A stretch of DNA of 64,000 nt from Bryobacterales bacterium. Its GTDB lineage: Bacteria > Acidobacteriota > Terriglobia > Bryobacterales > Bryobacteraceae. The translations under genes and the position numbers were made by a program. Positions 16,737 to 25,487 of the stretch are shown piece after piece. The stretch is taken from positions 51,004-115,003 of the forward strand of contig CANFEY010000006.1 in NCBI GenBank assembly GCA_947446025.1, in the 5' to 3' direction. Position 1 is the stretch's first letter. Each line of letters begins with the position of its first letter. The notes under the pieces were generated by a model. It saw only the letters and a program-made list of their open reading frames with translations. It was not told the origin of the DNA and ran no database searches.

Positions 16737-17939
16737 CATTCCCACCGTAAGCAGAATGCGCCGCAGCCCCAATTCGCGGCCCTCAGGATGGAACCATTCA
16801 CCGGGCGTGTGAGCTCCCCCGCCCGCGCCGCCGGCCCCAATGGAGATCGCCTCCAAGCCCAGCGAAAGCGGAATGTTCGCATCCGTGGAGGAGCAGTCGA
16901 GTTGGGCGCGGATGCCCAGGAACTGATCCACGGCACGGACTGCTTCGAGGATAGGCGCATCCATGGCGAGTTCCCCGCCCGGACGGTTGCCGATTTCCTT
17001 CACCTTCGCGTTGACGCGGCCTGTCGCGCCGTTGTTCTCCGATTCTATCGCGCGGTCTACAGCAGACTGCAGCAAGACCGCCATGCGGTCCATCATGCTG
17101 GGATCTTCCGAACGCAGGTCGACTTTTGCGCGCGCCTCGACGGGGATGCTGTTGATACTGGTGCCGCCCTGGATGAGGCCGAAGTTGAACGAGGACCTGG
17201 GGGATTGTTCGCGCGGAACCGCGGCGGTGAAATTCGCGATGGCGCGGCTGAGCGCGTGGACTGCGTTGCCCGCTCCATGATCGCTCCAGCTGTGGCCGCC
17301 GGGGCCGCTGACGATCACTTCAAAACGCCGGCTGCCGAGCGCGCGGCAGGTGATGTGCTCGGTAGCGGGACCATCCAGGATCAGGAACGCCTTGGGCCGC
17401 GCGGCGTGCGGACGGCACAGAAATCGCATGCCGGAAAGGTTACCCTCGCCCTCTTCGCCTACGTTGGCAACCAGCATGGGAGCCAGCGGGGCGTCGGCGA
17501 ACAGATCGGGGAACTCGCTCCACACGCGGGCCAGGGCCAATAGGCCGGCCAGACCGGCCCCGTTGTCGCCGACGCCGGGACCCAGGAAGCTGCCGTCTTG
17601 CGCCGAGATGGAAATGTCCTCAGGCACGCGCGGAGCCAGCACGGTGTCCAGATGGGCTGTGATCGCCACGCCGGCGTCGCCGGACCGCAGGCGGCGTCCA
17701 GGTAAGACCGCCACAACGTTGCCCGCCCGGTCTGTCCACGCATCCCAACCGAACTCGCGGAAGCGTTCCTGGATATAGGCGGCGCGCTTCTCTTCCAGAA
17801 ACGTCGGCGCGGCCACGCGGCAGATCTTCAGGTGCTGCTCATTGATCCACGCGCGTTCCTTGCGGAACCACTCGAGCGCTTCACGCACGCCGGCGGCGCG
17901 AGCGAGACCTGCGACGGATTCGATGGCAGCCAGAGGCAT
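16713..17939 (-). CDS. M20-family metallopeptidase
   Basis: 408 residues of the PepT/CPG2-like M20 family. Metal-site motifs are TAHLDTV, then GVGDNGAGLAG (bridging Asp), NVGEEGEGN (catalytic and metal Glu), LDGP, and GGAHTPGEW near the C-terminus. The dimerisation domain has SGPGGHSWSDHGAGNAVHA. No signal peptide, so it is cytoplasmic. Typical substrates are di-/tripeptides or acylated amino acids; specificity is not predictable. Confidence 0.88.
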   Translation of the reverse strand: MPLAAIESVAGLARAAGVREALEWFRKERAWINEQHLKICRVAAPTFLEEKRAAYIQERFREFGWDAWTDRAGNVVAVLPGRRLRSGDAGVAITAHLDTVLAPRVPEDISISAQDGSFLGPGVGDNGAGLAGLLALARVWSEFPDLFADAPLAPMLVANVGEEGEGNLSGMRFLCRPHAARPKAFLILDGPATEHITCRALGSRRFEVIVSGPGGHSWSDHGAGNAVHALSRAIANFTAAVPREQSPRSSFNFGLIQGGTSINSIPVEARAKVDLRSEDPSMMDRMAVLLQSAVDRAIESENNGATGRVNAKVKEIGNRPGGELAMDAPILEAVRAVDQFLGIRAQLDCSSTDANIPLSLGLEAISIGAGGAGGGAHTPGEWFHPEGRELGLRRILLTVGMLLHSDRK

Positions 17940-17980
17940 GAGAAACCTCTAGTCTACCTTGGTCTTCGTTTTTCGTCTCC

Positions 17981-18391
17981 TCAAATTCCGGCTTTCGGAT
18001 AACGCCTGTGCATCCACGTGACGAAATCCTCGGGCACCGCCATGGTGGAGAGCCTGCTCTGCCGCACCAGCGCGAAACCCTCAAAGAGCTTCGACCCTTT
18101 CACGTCGGCCAGCGTAGTGGGCGGCTCCAGTTTGCAGGCGAAGGCCAAGTCCGCCACAGCCGATTTGGGATTCTTCGGGTCCGGGCGCCCTGCACCTTTG
18201 ACCACCGCGACTCCGACAATGCTGGAGACGCCGCCGGAGTGATAGAAGAACACCTTGTCGCCGGGCCGCATGGCCAGAATCGCGCGCACAGCCTGGGCGT
18301 TGGTCACGCCATCCCACACAGTCTGGCGGTCCCGCTCCAGATCATCAATCGAGTAGGTACCGGGTTCGGACTTGGCCAGGTAATAGGTCAT
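17981..18391 (-). CDS. EVE domain protein
   Basis: 136 residues forming a single PUA-like EVE domain: MTYYLAKSEPGTYSIDDL, WDGVTNAQAVRAI and GDKVFFYHSGG. EVE proteins bind modified nucleobases in nucleic acids (eukaryotic YTH relatives), and some occur in restriction-type defence systems. The gene here stands alone between a peptidase and the polysaccharide operon, so a housekeeping role (thymocyte nuclear protein 1-like) is more likely. Confidence 0.92.
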   Translation of the reverse strand: MTYYLAKSEPGTYSIDDLERDRQTVWDGVTNAQAVRAILAMRPGDKVFFYHSGGVSSIVGVAVVKGAGRPDPKNPKSAVADLAFACKLEPPTTLADVKGSKLFEGFALVRQSRLSTMAVPEDFVTWMHRRYPKAGI

Positions 18392-18513
18392 GTTGCTCTC
18401 ATGGTAACTCTGCCGGAGCGTTGTACACTAGAGGAGTACTGCTCCGAATCGCACAACAAGGAATGCGGCAAATGTTTCAGCAAAAAAGACTACGGGTACT
18501 ACTAAGCGGTTAG

Positions 18514-19125
18514 TTGTGGGTTAGTCCGGCGCTATGGGCTCAGAACAACGGGAATGCTACGCCACCTCCTCCGGCTGCGCCGGTGAAGGTGGATGCACCG
18601 TCAGCTGAGAAGTTGGATCCCAACGGCGTGGCCCAACCGGTGGACCCGCGCGTGTACGAGATCGGTGCGGAGGATGTGCTGCGGATCGTAGTGTGGCAGT
18701 CACAGGAGTTCTCAACGCTGCAAGCTGTGCGGCCGGACGGCAAGATTTCCATGCCGCTGATCGGGGACGTGCAGGCAGAAGGGTTGACGCCGAACCGGCT
18801 GAAAACGACGCTGACGGACGCCCTGAAGGACTACCTGGAATCCCCGGACGTCACCGTTTACATTCAGCAGGTAAACAGCAAGTCGTACCGGGTGAACGGC
18901 TTTGTGAACCGGCCGGGACGCTATCCGCTGGTGACCCCGATACGGGTGTACCAGGCGATCGCCGACGCGGGCGGGTTCCGCGAATACGCCAGGACCAAGG
19001 AAGTGATCATTATGCGGGGCCCCACGATGCGGATCAAGTTCAACGCCGACGACTACCGCAAGGGCAAGAACCCGGACGACAACATCTTCCTTGAAAACGG
19101 CGATATTGTGGAAATTTACGACTAG
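18514..19125 (+). CDS. Polysaccharide export outer-membrane protein (Wza-like) with amber codon in its signal peptide
   Basis: From TTG 18514 the 203-residue product contains the poly-export domain (YEIGAEDVLRIVVWQSQEFS) and an SLBB domain (SYRVNGFVNRPGRYPL). The frame stays open upstream apart from one TAG at 18511-18513. From ATG 18472 (AAGGA 9 bases upstream) it reads MFQQKRLRVLLSG-stop-LWVSPALWAQ, a textbook signal peptide split by a stop. The TTG start lacks an SD and the charged signal n-region. Either the gene is a nonsense allele, the stop is read through, or the base call is wrong. It is the first gene of the export operon and a stop here should block secretion. Confidence 0.88.
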   Translation: MWVSPALWAQNNGNATPPPPAAPVKVDAPSAEKLDPNGVAQPVDPRVYEIGAEDVLRIVVWQSQEFSTLQAVRPDGKISMPLIGDVQAEGLTPNRLKTTLTDALKDYLESPDVTVYIQQVNSKSYRVNGFVNRPGRYPLVTPIRVYQAIADAGGFREYARTKEVIIMRGPTMRIKFNADDYRKGKNPDDNIFLENGDIVEIYD

Positions 19126-19137
19126 GAACGAGGCCCC

Positions 19138-20790
19138 ATGCAACCAACCGAAAGCTTTAATCAACAGCGGCGCGCCCTGGACATAGAAGACTACATCGAC
19201 ATCCTGAGGCGGCACAAGGGCTGGATTTTCGGACCGTTTTTGTTGGTCCTGGTGGGCAGCGTCGTAGGCGTGTACTTGTGGCCGGACAGCTACGAGTCCT
19301 CCGCCACGGTCTCCATCCGGCCCCCGCAGGTTTCCTCCAACCTCATCAAGGGTTCCGTGCAGATTGACATTGTGGACCGCATCAACCAGCTCTCCAATCA
19401 AGTGATGAGCCGCAGCGAGTTGATGAACATGATCCGCAACCTGAATCTGTATCAACGCGAACGCAACAGTATGCCGAACGAGGATGTGCTGGAGTTGATG
19501 CGGGCGAAGATCCACATCGAAGCGGCCCCAGCGATTGTCGGAGGACGCAGCGTGCCGGCGTTCCGGCTCTCCTTCACCTACCCCAACCGGTTTGACGCGA
19601 CCAAGGTGGTCAACAATTTGGTGTCGAAGTTCCTGGACGAAAACATCCGCAACCGCGACGTAGCCACGTACCAAAATGCGGACTTCATCAAGAGCCAAGC
19701 CGAGCAGGCGAAGAAGCGCCTGGACGACGCCGACGTGAAACTCACCGCATTCAAGCTATCCCATCCAGGGGCGATGCCGGAACAAGTGGTCAACAACATG
19801 GCGCAGATGCAAAACGCGCAGACGAATTTATTTGGTCTGACCAACGCAATCAGCCGGGCCTCCTCCGAGAAGCTGCAACTAGAGCGGCAGATCAGCAATT
19901 ATCAGGATCAGATTGCGGGTCTGCAACGTGACTCCAAGGTGGTTAGCGCACAGCCCCAACGTCAAAGGAATCCCAAGCTTGTCGTTGCGGAGAATGATCT
20001 GGAGCGCCTCAAAGTAAACATGGCGGTGCTGCGGAAATCCTTTACGGAAGCGCACCCAGAGGTCCGCCGCTTAAATGGGATGATCGAAACGGCGCAGGTG
20101 CAAGTGGATCGGATTGAGGCCGAGGAAGCGGCCAAGCCCACCGACGAGGCTCCCGCCGCACCGGTGGAGAATCTGGCGATTACCCGTGACATCCGCAATT
20201 TCAACGCGTCCATTAACACCACTCAGGCGTTGATTCAAGCCAAGGAAGTGGAGATCGCGAACTTCCAAAGGCAGGAAAAACAGGCGAACGACCAGTTGGC
20301 CATCTTGAATGCGCGCATGTCCGCCATGCCCACGGGAGATCAGGAATTGAGCCAGTTGTTGCGCGAGCAGTCGCTGGCCAAGGACGAATATCTGCGCCAG
20401 AGCCAGAACCTGACGGACGCGCAGGTGATGGTCAGCATTGAGAGCCGCAAGCAGGGCGAATCGCTAGAGGTGCTGGACCCCGCGAGCCAACCCACCGACC
20501 CGACGGAACCGAACCGCCCGATGGTGATTTCCATTGGCGCTGCGCTGGGGCTGGTGCTGGGAGTGGCGCTGGCAGGCGCGCGGGAAATGAAGGACACCTC
20601 GCTCAAGAACCTGAAAGACGTGCGGGCGTATACACAGATGGCGATTCTGGGCAGCGTGCCGCTGCTGGAAAACGACTTCGTGGTACGCCGGCGGCGCCGG
20701 ATTGCGTGGCTCAGCTGGACAGCCGCGTCTTTGCTGGCTGCGCTGGTGATGGCCGGTTCGATTGTGTACTACTACGCGAGCAAGCCGTGA
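19138..20790 (+). CDS. Wzc/GumC-like polysaccharide chain-length determinant
   Basis: 550-residue inner-membrane protein. The Wzz domain starts at about residue 15 (IEDYIDILRRHKGWIF) with a first membrane segment at about 27-48. A long coiled-coil periplasmic region rich in Gln/Glu follows, then a GumC-type PVISIGAALGLVLGVALAG segment, and a final membrane helix near the C-terminus (SWTAASLLAALVMAGSIVYYY). No kinase domain is fused; the kinase is the next gene, as in Gram-positive CapA/CapB. It starts 12 bases after the Wza-like gene. Confidence 0.9.
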   Translation: MQPTESFNQQRRALDIEDYIDILRRHKGWIFGPFLLVLVGSVVGVYLWPDSYESSATVSIRPPQVSSNLIKGSVQIDIVDRINQLSNQVMSRSELMNMIRNLNLYQRERNSMPNEDVLELMRAKIHIEAAPAIVGGRSVPAFRLSFTYPNRFDATKVVNNLVSKFLDENIRNRDVATYQNADFIKSQAEQAKKRLDDADVKLTAFKLSHPGAMPEQVVNNMAQMQNAQTNLFGLTNAISRASSEKLQLERQISNYQDQIAGLQRDSKVVSAQPQRQRNPKLVVAENDLERLKVNMAVLRKSFTEAHPEVRRLNGMIETAQVQVDRIEAEEAAKPTDEAPAAPVENLAITRDIRNFNASINTTQALIQAKEVEIANFQRQEKQANDQLAILNARMSAMPTGDQELSQLLREQSLAKDEYLRQSQNLTDAQVMVSIESRKQGESLEVLDPASQPTDPTEPNRPMVISIGAALGLVLGVALAGAREMKDTSLKNLKDVRAYTQMAILGSVPLLENDFVVRRRRRIAWLSWTAASLLAALVMAGSIVYYYASKP

Positions 20791-20824
20791 TGCGAGCAAA
20801 TCCAATGGCAACAGAGAGGTCACG

Positions 20825-21826
20825 ATGAGCCGAGTTCATGACGCACTACGCCGTGCTGAGCAAGCAGGCCAATTCCCTTCCACGCAAGCGCGCCCGACGG
20901 GTCCGCGGGGAGGAGCGGCGGTGCTGGAATCCGGACCGAACATGTCAGGCCTGCTGGAACTGGTGAAAGAGATCCCCTTCCGCGCGCCCACCGATTCGCT
21001 GCTGATCAACGCGAGCCGGCCGCACGAAGCTCCCATGGAAGAGTTCCGCACGCTGCGTACGCGGCTGAACCACATGAAGAGCCTGCAGCCGATCCACAAT
21101 GTGATGGTGACCAGCGCCTCTCCGGCGGAGGGCAAGTCTCTTTCAGCCGCAAATTTGGCGTTGGCGCAATCCCATTTGAATGGGAACACGACGCTGCTGG
21201 CGGACTTTGACTTCCGCCGCCTTATTGTTCACACGCTGTTCGGCGTGGACCGGGGTCCCGGCATCACCGACTACTTACAGGGCAAGATTCCTTTGCACGA
21301 AGCCATCCGCAAGGTGCAGGGCACGGACCTGTACATCATGCCGGCTGGAGAGGCTGTCATCAATCCGCTGGAATTGTTGAACCTGCGCGAGGTCAAGCAA
21401 CTGCTGGACCGGCTGCCCAGTCTGTTTCAGTGGGTGATTATGGACAGCCCGCCACTGCTGTTCGCGGCCGACGCGAATCTGCTTTCGACGATGTCGCATG
21501 GAACGCTGCTGGTGGTCCGCATCGGCCACACCACCATCGACTCGGTGACGCGCGCGATGCAGAGCCTGTGCAACAACAACGTTCTGGGCATCGTGGTCAA
21601 CGGGGCACGGCGCGGCGAACTGTACAGCAAGTACACTTACTATCACTCCTATTACACGCCGAAGGAAGAGGATGTTCCGGTGGAGGACCCCGAGTCCTTC
21701 AGTGCGGCGCCCGCGGCAGAGGAAGTACACGCCGAGGCTGCTCCCGAGGCTGTGGTGGAGAGCCAGCCGGAAGCACCGCCGCCAGCACGGGCGTCCAGGT
21801 CGAACCGCCTGGACGACGACGAATAG
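20825..21826 (+). CDS. CpsD/CapB-type bacterial tyrosine kinase
   Basis: 333 residues from ATG 20825 (GAGAGG upstream). P-loop kinase with Walker A SASPAEGKS, Walker A' LLADFDFRR (usually LLIDADLR, so slightly divergent) and Walker B VIMDSPP. A tyrosine cluster (YSKYTYYHSYY) near residues 272-283 is the expected autophosphorylation site. An acidic Pro/Ala-rich tail follows. It would phosphorylate itself and cycle with the Wzc-like protein to control polymer length. MSRVHDALRRAEQ at the N-terminus is common in exosortase-linked EPS kinases. Confidence 0.88.
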   Translation: MSRVHDALRRAEQAGQFPSTQARPTGPRGGAAVLESGPNMSGLLELVKEIPFRAPTDSLLINASRPHEAPMEEFRTLRTRLNHMKSLQPIHNVMVTSASPAEGKSLSAANLALAQSHLNGNTTLLADFDFRRLIVHTLFGVDRGPGITDYLQGKIPLHEAIRKVQGTDLYIMPAGEAVINPLELLNLREVKQLLDRLPSLFQWVIMDSPPLLFAADANLLSTMSHGTLLVVRIGHTTIDSVTRAMQSLCNNNVLGIVVNGARRGELYSKYTYYHSYYTPKEEDVPVEDPESFSAAPAAEEVHAEAAPEAVVESQPEAPPPARASRSNRLDDDE

Positions 21827-21834
21827 CGGACGCG

Positions 21835-22995
21835 ATGAGCAAGCGCATCGGTATCTTGACCGGGGGAGGCGATGTTCCGGGCCTCAACTCGGTCATCAAG
21901 GAAGTGGTGTATCGCGGCTCGGAGAATCGCTGCGAGGTGTTCGGCATCCGCCGCGGATGGGAGGGGCTGACGCACGTCAACCTGGACGACCCCGACAGCA
22001 AGGCTCACTACGTCCGTCCGCTGGACCGCGCCAACACCCGTACGATCGACCGCTTTGGCGGAACCATTCTGCACGCCAGCCGGACCAACCCTTCGCGGAT
22101 GAAGAAACTGCCGGAGTTTCTCTCAGCCGACTCATTTCCCAAGAGCGGAAATACATGGGATGTGAGCTCGCAGGTGCTGCGGAACCTGGACCGCCTGGGC
22201 ATCGATCACCTGGTAGCCATCGGCGGGGACGATACGCTGGCCTACGCGTCCAAGCTGGACAAGCTGGGCGTCAAGGTGGTGGCCATCCCCAAGACGATGG
22301 ACAACGACGTGCGCAACACGGAATACTGCGTGGGATTTTCCACCGCGATTACGCGCGCCACGGGGGCGATTCAGAGGCAGCGGACGACCATCGGGTCGCA
22401 CGAACGCATCGGCCTGTTCCGCGTGTTCGGGCGCGACGCGGGCTACACAGCGCTGTACACGGCCTACACCACATCGATCCGTTGCTGCATTCCTGAGTTT
22501 GAAGTGAGCCTTCCGAAACTGATCGACCTGCTGTTGGTGGAGAAGCGCAACACGCCCAGCAACTACGTGCTGGCTGTGCTTTCTGAAGGCGCGCGCTGGC
22601 AGGGTTACCAGGTGATGGAATACGGCGAGCCGGACGCGTTCGGGCACCGGCGCAAGGCGAGTGTTGCCGAAGCACTGGGCAACGAAATCAGCCGGCGGAC
22701 GGGTGAAGAGAGCATCATCAGCGACCTCACCTACGACCTGCGCAGCGGGGAACCCGACTTCGTGGACAAGATGATCGCGGCGACGTTTGGGAACATCGCG
22801 ATGGACGCGGTGCTTTCCGGGCGCAGCGGACTGATGGCGGCGATTGTGGGCGGGTGTTATACACTGGCTCCAATTCCCGATCCGGCGCTGGGACCGCGCA
22901 AAGTGGACGTGGCTACGATGTATAACACGGAGCGCTACCGGCCGGTGTATTCGGATAAGCTGGGGCTGCCGGTGTTCTTGACCAAGGCGGATTGA
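21835..22995 (+). CDS. 6-phosphofructokinase, PPi-dependent type by motif
   Basis: 386 residues. The PFK fold is clear: ILTGGGDVPGLN at the start, IGGDDTLAYA, PKTMDNDV, then FRVFGRDAGY. The GGDD (Asp where ATP enzymes have Gly) and PKTxDND (Lys where ATP enzymes have Gly) combination is the accepted mark of pyrophosphate as phosphoryl donor. It reversibly phosphorylates fructose 6-phosphate in glycolysis/gluconeogenesis. It starts 8 bases after the tyrosine kinase, so it is tied transcriptionally to polysaccharide export. The ORF-track start at 21430 is an overlap artefact. Confidence 0.88.
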   Translation: MSKRIGILTGGGDVPGLNSVIKEVVYRGSENRCEVFGIRRGWEGLTHVNLDDPDSKAHYVRPLDRANTRTIDRFGGTILHASRTNPSRMKKLPEFLSADSFPKSGNTWDVSSQVLRNLDRLGIDHLVAIGGDDTLAYASKLDKLGVKVVAIPKTMDNDVRNTEYCVGFSTAITRATGAIQRQRTTIGSHERIGLFRVFGRDAGYTALYTAYTTSIRCCIPEFEVSLPKLIDLLLVEKRNTPSNYVLAVLSEGARWQGYQVMEYGEPDAFGHRRKASVAEALGNEISRRTGEESIISDLTYDLRSGEPDFVDKMIAATFGNIAMDAVLSGRSGLMAAIVGGCYTLAPIPDPALGPRKVDVATMYNTERYRPVYSDKLGLPVFLTKAD

Positions 22996-23667
22996 ATGGG
23001 ATTGCCCCGTCTGCCCGCTTCCTTGCGGTCGCTGTTCGGTGGATTGCTTGGACGGGCGCACAGGCCTGACCATGCGGATCTGTCCACTGTGCGCGACTAC
23101 TTTACGCGGGCTGCTGCGGACGAGGAGCACTACCCTTCCACCATTGACCCGCGCATCTTTTTTGTGCGTGCGGTGCTGGACCATTTAGGCGACCTCAACG
23201 GGCGCGTTGCCGCCGACATTGGAAGCGGCAAGGGGCGGTTCGCGCGCATCGTCAAGGAGCGCAATCCGCAGGCAACCGTGATCGCACTCGACATCGCGGA
23301 GACGATGCTGCATCACGTGCCCGCCGATGTCTGCAAGATCGGCGCAAGCATGACGCAGTTGCCCTTGGCCACGGCGTCGGTGGATGGAGCCTACGCCATC
23401 GAGTCCTTGGAACACGCGGTGGACATAGAAGGCGCGGTGACGGAACTGGCGCGCATCGTGAAACCTGGCGGGCGGATCGTGATCATTGACAAGAACGCAC
23501 AGAAGTGGGGCAAGCTCGAGACACCGGCGTGGGAGCGATGGTTCGGCAAGTCGGAGTTGGATCGGCTGCTCAAGCGCCACTGCGCTAGCGTGAAGAGCCG
23601 CCCGATCTCGTACTGGGAAGACGTGAAACCGGACGGGCTGTTCCTGGCGTGGTTCGCGGTAAAGTAA
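22996..23667 (+). CDS. Class I SAM-dependent methyltransferase
   Basis: 223 residues. Motif I is VAADIGSGKGRFARIV; the acidic end of strand 2 is IALDIAE; motif IV is DGAYAIESLEHAVD; post-motif is KPGGRIVIIDK. UbiE/type-11 methyltransferase group, small-molecule or lipid/sugar substrate. It begins at the base after the PFK stop and is the last gene of the exopolysaccharide operon, so methylation of a polysaccharide precursor is possible but unproven. Confidence 0.85.
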   Translation: MGLPRLPASLRSLFGGLLGRAHRPDHADLSTVRDYFTRAAADEEHYPSTIDPRIFFVRAVLDHLGDLNGRVAADIGSGKGRFARIVKERNPQATVIALDIAETMLHHVPADVCKIGASMTQLPLATASVDGAYAIESLEHAVDIEGAVTELARIVKPGGRIVIIDKNAQKWGKLETPAWERWFGKSELDRLLKRHCASVKSRPISYWEDVKPDGLFLAWFAVK

Positions 23668-23670
23668 GGC

Positions 23671-24422
23671 ATGCTGCGAATTGGTTCCGTGCTCCTCTTT
23701 GCCGCGGTGGGTTCCGCGCAGTGGATCAGCCACCCGGCCAAGGGCATCCCAAGATTGGCGGACGGCAAGCCCAATCTGAACGCTCCCGCTCCTAAGAAAG
23801 ACTTGAGCGGGACCTGGATGGTGCCGAACGCGAGGCTGGGAGAGGGCGGCCCGCCGCGTTATGTGACATACCTGGCCGCGGATCTGCCGGAGAACGCGGT
23901 GCCGATGAAGCCGGAAGCGCGGGCGTTGATCGGGCAGCGGCTCGCGGGCTTCGGTAAGGACATTCCGTTCTCGCGCTGTCTGCCCGCGGGGCTGCCGATG
24001 GTGACCATGTTCCCTGCCCCGCTCAAGATTGTGCAGAACCGTTGCCGAAGGACCCGAATCCCACGTGGAACGGCTACTCGGTGGGCCGGTAGGAGAAGGA
24101 TGTGTTCGTGGTGGAGTCCGCCGGGTTCAATGACAAGACGTGGATCGACGCCACCGGCAGCCCGCACGGCACCAAGCTGCGCCTGACGGAGCGCTTTCGC
24201 CGCCGCGACTTCGGGCACTTGGAATTGCAGGTCACCATCGATGACCCGGAGTGGTACGAGAAGTCGTGGAGCGTCACCGTCGTGTTGGAACTGAATCCCG
24301 ATACCGAGTTGCTTGAAGACGTGTGCCTCGAAAACGAGCGGGATGCGGTTCACATGGTGGGCAAGTATGCCGTTCCGCGCGAGCTGATTTCGACGATCAC
24401 GGGCGTTTTCGCATCGGCGTAG
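23671..24422 (+). pseudogene. Decayed secreted protein of the Solibacter 'GKPNL..W ... VVES' family
   Basis: The N-terminal part (signal peptide, LADGKPNLNAP, LSGTW, CLPAGLP, PAPLKIVQN) and C-terminal part (VFVVESAGFNDKTWIDATG, RLTERFRRRDFGHLELQVTIDDPEWY) are clear family members but lie in different frames. At the junction (about 24038) roughly 20-25 residues expected between KIVQ and PLPKDPNPTW are missing. The downstream frame also carries a TAG (24090-24092) in NGYSVGR-stop-EKD, where relatives have Trp. So there is one frameshifting deletion plus one nonsense change. Intact relatives are at 25488 and 52722. Confidence 0.85.
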
Positions 24423-24859
24423 TCCTGCGAGTCCTTCCATTCGCGCGACGCCAAGTCCCGCTTGGTGCGCGCGTACCGGTCACGGTCATCGCTGTGTGCG
24501 CGTAACCAGTCGCGGAAGGCGAGCATCTTGTCGATCTCAGGGCAGCCCTCGGTGAAGACGTGCAGGTTGACGCTGGGATCCAAACCTTTCAGCATGCGGT
24601 GCTCAAACCAATGCGGTTCGCGATGGTGGAATCTGTAGCCTGCCGCTTCCAGGCTGGGGACGTAGGCTGATTCCTTGGTAGAGTCCTGCACCACCAGCAC
24701 GACATCGATGATCCGTTTTGCGGGAAGGCCGGGAACCGCGGTGGAGCCGACGTGTTCTATGCGCATTGCAGCGGCACCCAGTGCGGCCAGGATCTTGGCG
24801 GCTTCGACGCGGAACTTCTGGGGCCACGCGGGATCGTAGTCTGCAATCTGAATCGTCAT
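24350..24859 (-). CDS. GrpB family protein (nucleotidyltransferase fold)
   Basis: 169 residues. GrpB/UPF0157 signatures are IADYDPAWPQKFRVEAAKI at the N-terminus and IEHVGSTAVPGLPAKRIIDVVL at about 35-56, the G-S/D-x-D-like nucleotidyltransferase core. LHVF and FRDWLRAHSDDRDRYARTKR follow. Often found next to dephospho-CoA kinase as a fusion; here it stands alone. The 3' end runs 73 bases into the degraded gene on the other strand, and the 5' end overlaps the DUF2239 gene by 4 bases. Confidence 0.9.
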   Translation of the reverse strand: MTIQIADYDPAWPQKFRVEAAKILAALGAAAMRIEHVGSTAVPGLPAKRIIDVVLVVQDSTKESAYVPSLEAAGYRFHHREPHWFEHRMLKGLDPSVNLHVFTEGCPEIDKMLAFRDWLRAHSDDRDRYARTKRDLASREWKDSQDYADAKTPVIVEISSRGTAYLPTM

Positions 24860-25386
24860 GGCTGCTGCTCTTGATCCGCGAAGGCGAGTTTGACGGCGTG
24901 GTCACGGACGTCGGGCGGCCAGTTCGCGATCAACTCACCGAATTTGCGGCGGTCGTAGGCGAACAATGCGCGAGCGGCCTCCTCAAAGCCGGGCAGGTTG
25001 CCGGCCATGGCGGATGTGAAGTTGTAGGCAGCTTCCTGGGCGGAGCGGACACGGTCGCGGTCGCCACTGGTGCGCCGGGCCTCATCCACCAAGCGCCGCA
25101 GCGCCACCGATGCTCCCCCGGGTTGGTGGCTGAGCCAATCCCAGTGGCGGGGCAGCAGCGTTACTTCGCGGGCCACCACGCCGAGCTTGGGCCGACCCCG
25201 CCCGCGAGGCTCCTCAGGAGGCGGCAGTACGGCGCGGGTGTCGAGGTCGATTCCCTTGCCGGTGCGGTCGTCAAAGACAAGCACCAGAACATCTTGCGGG
25301 GCACGTTTCAACTGCTGGGTGACTTCCGCTACGGTCCCGGAGGCGAACCTGTTGTGACCGAGAAAGGCGGTGCAAGCGGTGGTCAT
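24856..25386 (-). CDS. DUF2239 family protein
   Basis: 176 residues matching DUF2239: FDDRTGKGIDLD near 38-49, GRGRPKLGVVAREVTLLPRHWDWL at about 82-105, then a helical part (GGASVALRRLVDEAR). The middle segment looks like a regulator-type DNA-binding region, but function is unknown. Translationally coupled to grpB. The intergenic stretch 25387-25487 is the only AT-rich bit nearby and likely holds divergent promoters. Confidence 0.85.
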   Translation of the reverse strand: MTTACTAFLGHNRFASGTVAEVTQQLKRAPQDVLVLVFDDRTGKGIDLDTRAVLPPPEEPRGRGRPKLGVVAREVTLLPRHWDWLSHQPGGASVALRRLVDEARRTSGDRDRVRSAQEAAYNFTSAMAGNLPGFEEAARALFAYDRRKFGELIANWPPDVRDHAVKLAFADQEQQP

Positions 25387-25487
25387 GGAGTAAATATATC
25401 CGGATTTAATCCCGCTGTCAATAATAGCCGGGTAAAACCATTTTGCCTATGCCGAACGTCCCTATACCCGTGGTGTATCATAATCCT

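Noticed and set aside
21430-22995. Fusion of tyrosine kinase tail and phosphofructokinase
   Set aside because: The extra N-terminus is the kinase gene read in another frame; PFK starts at 21835.
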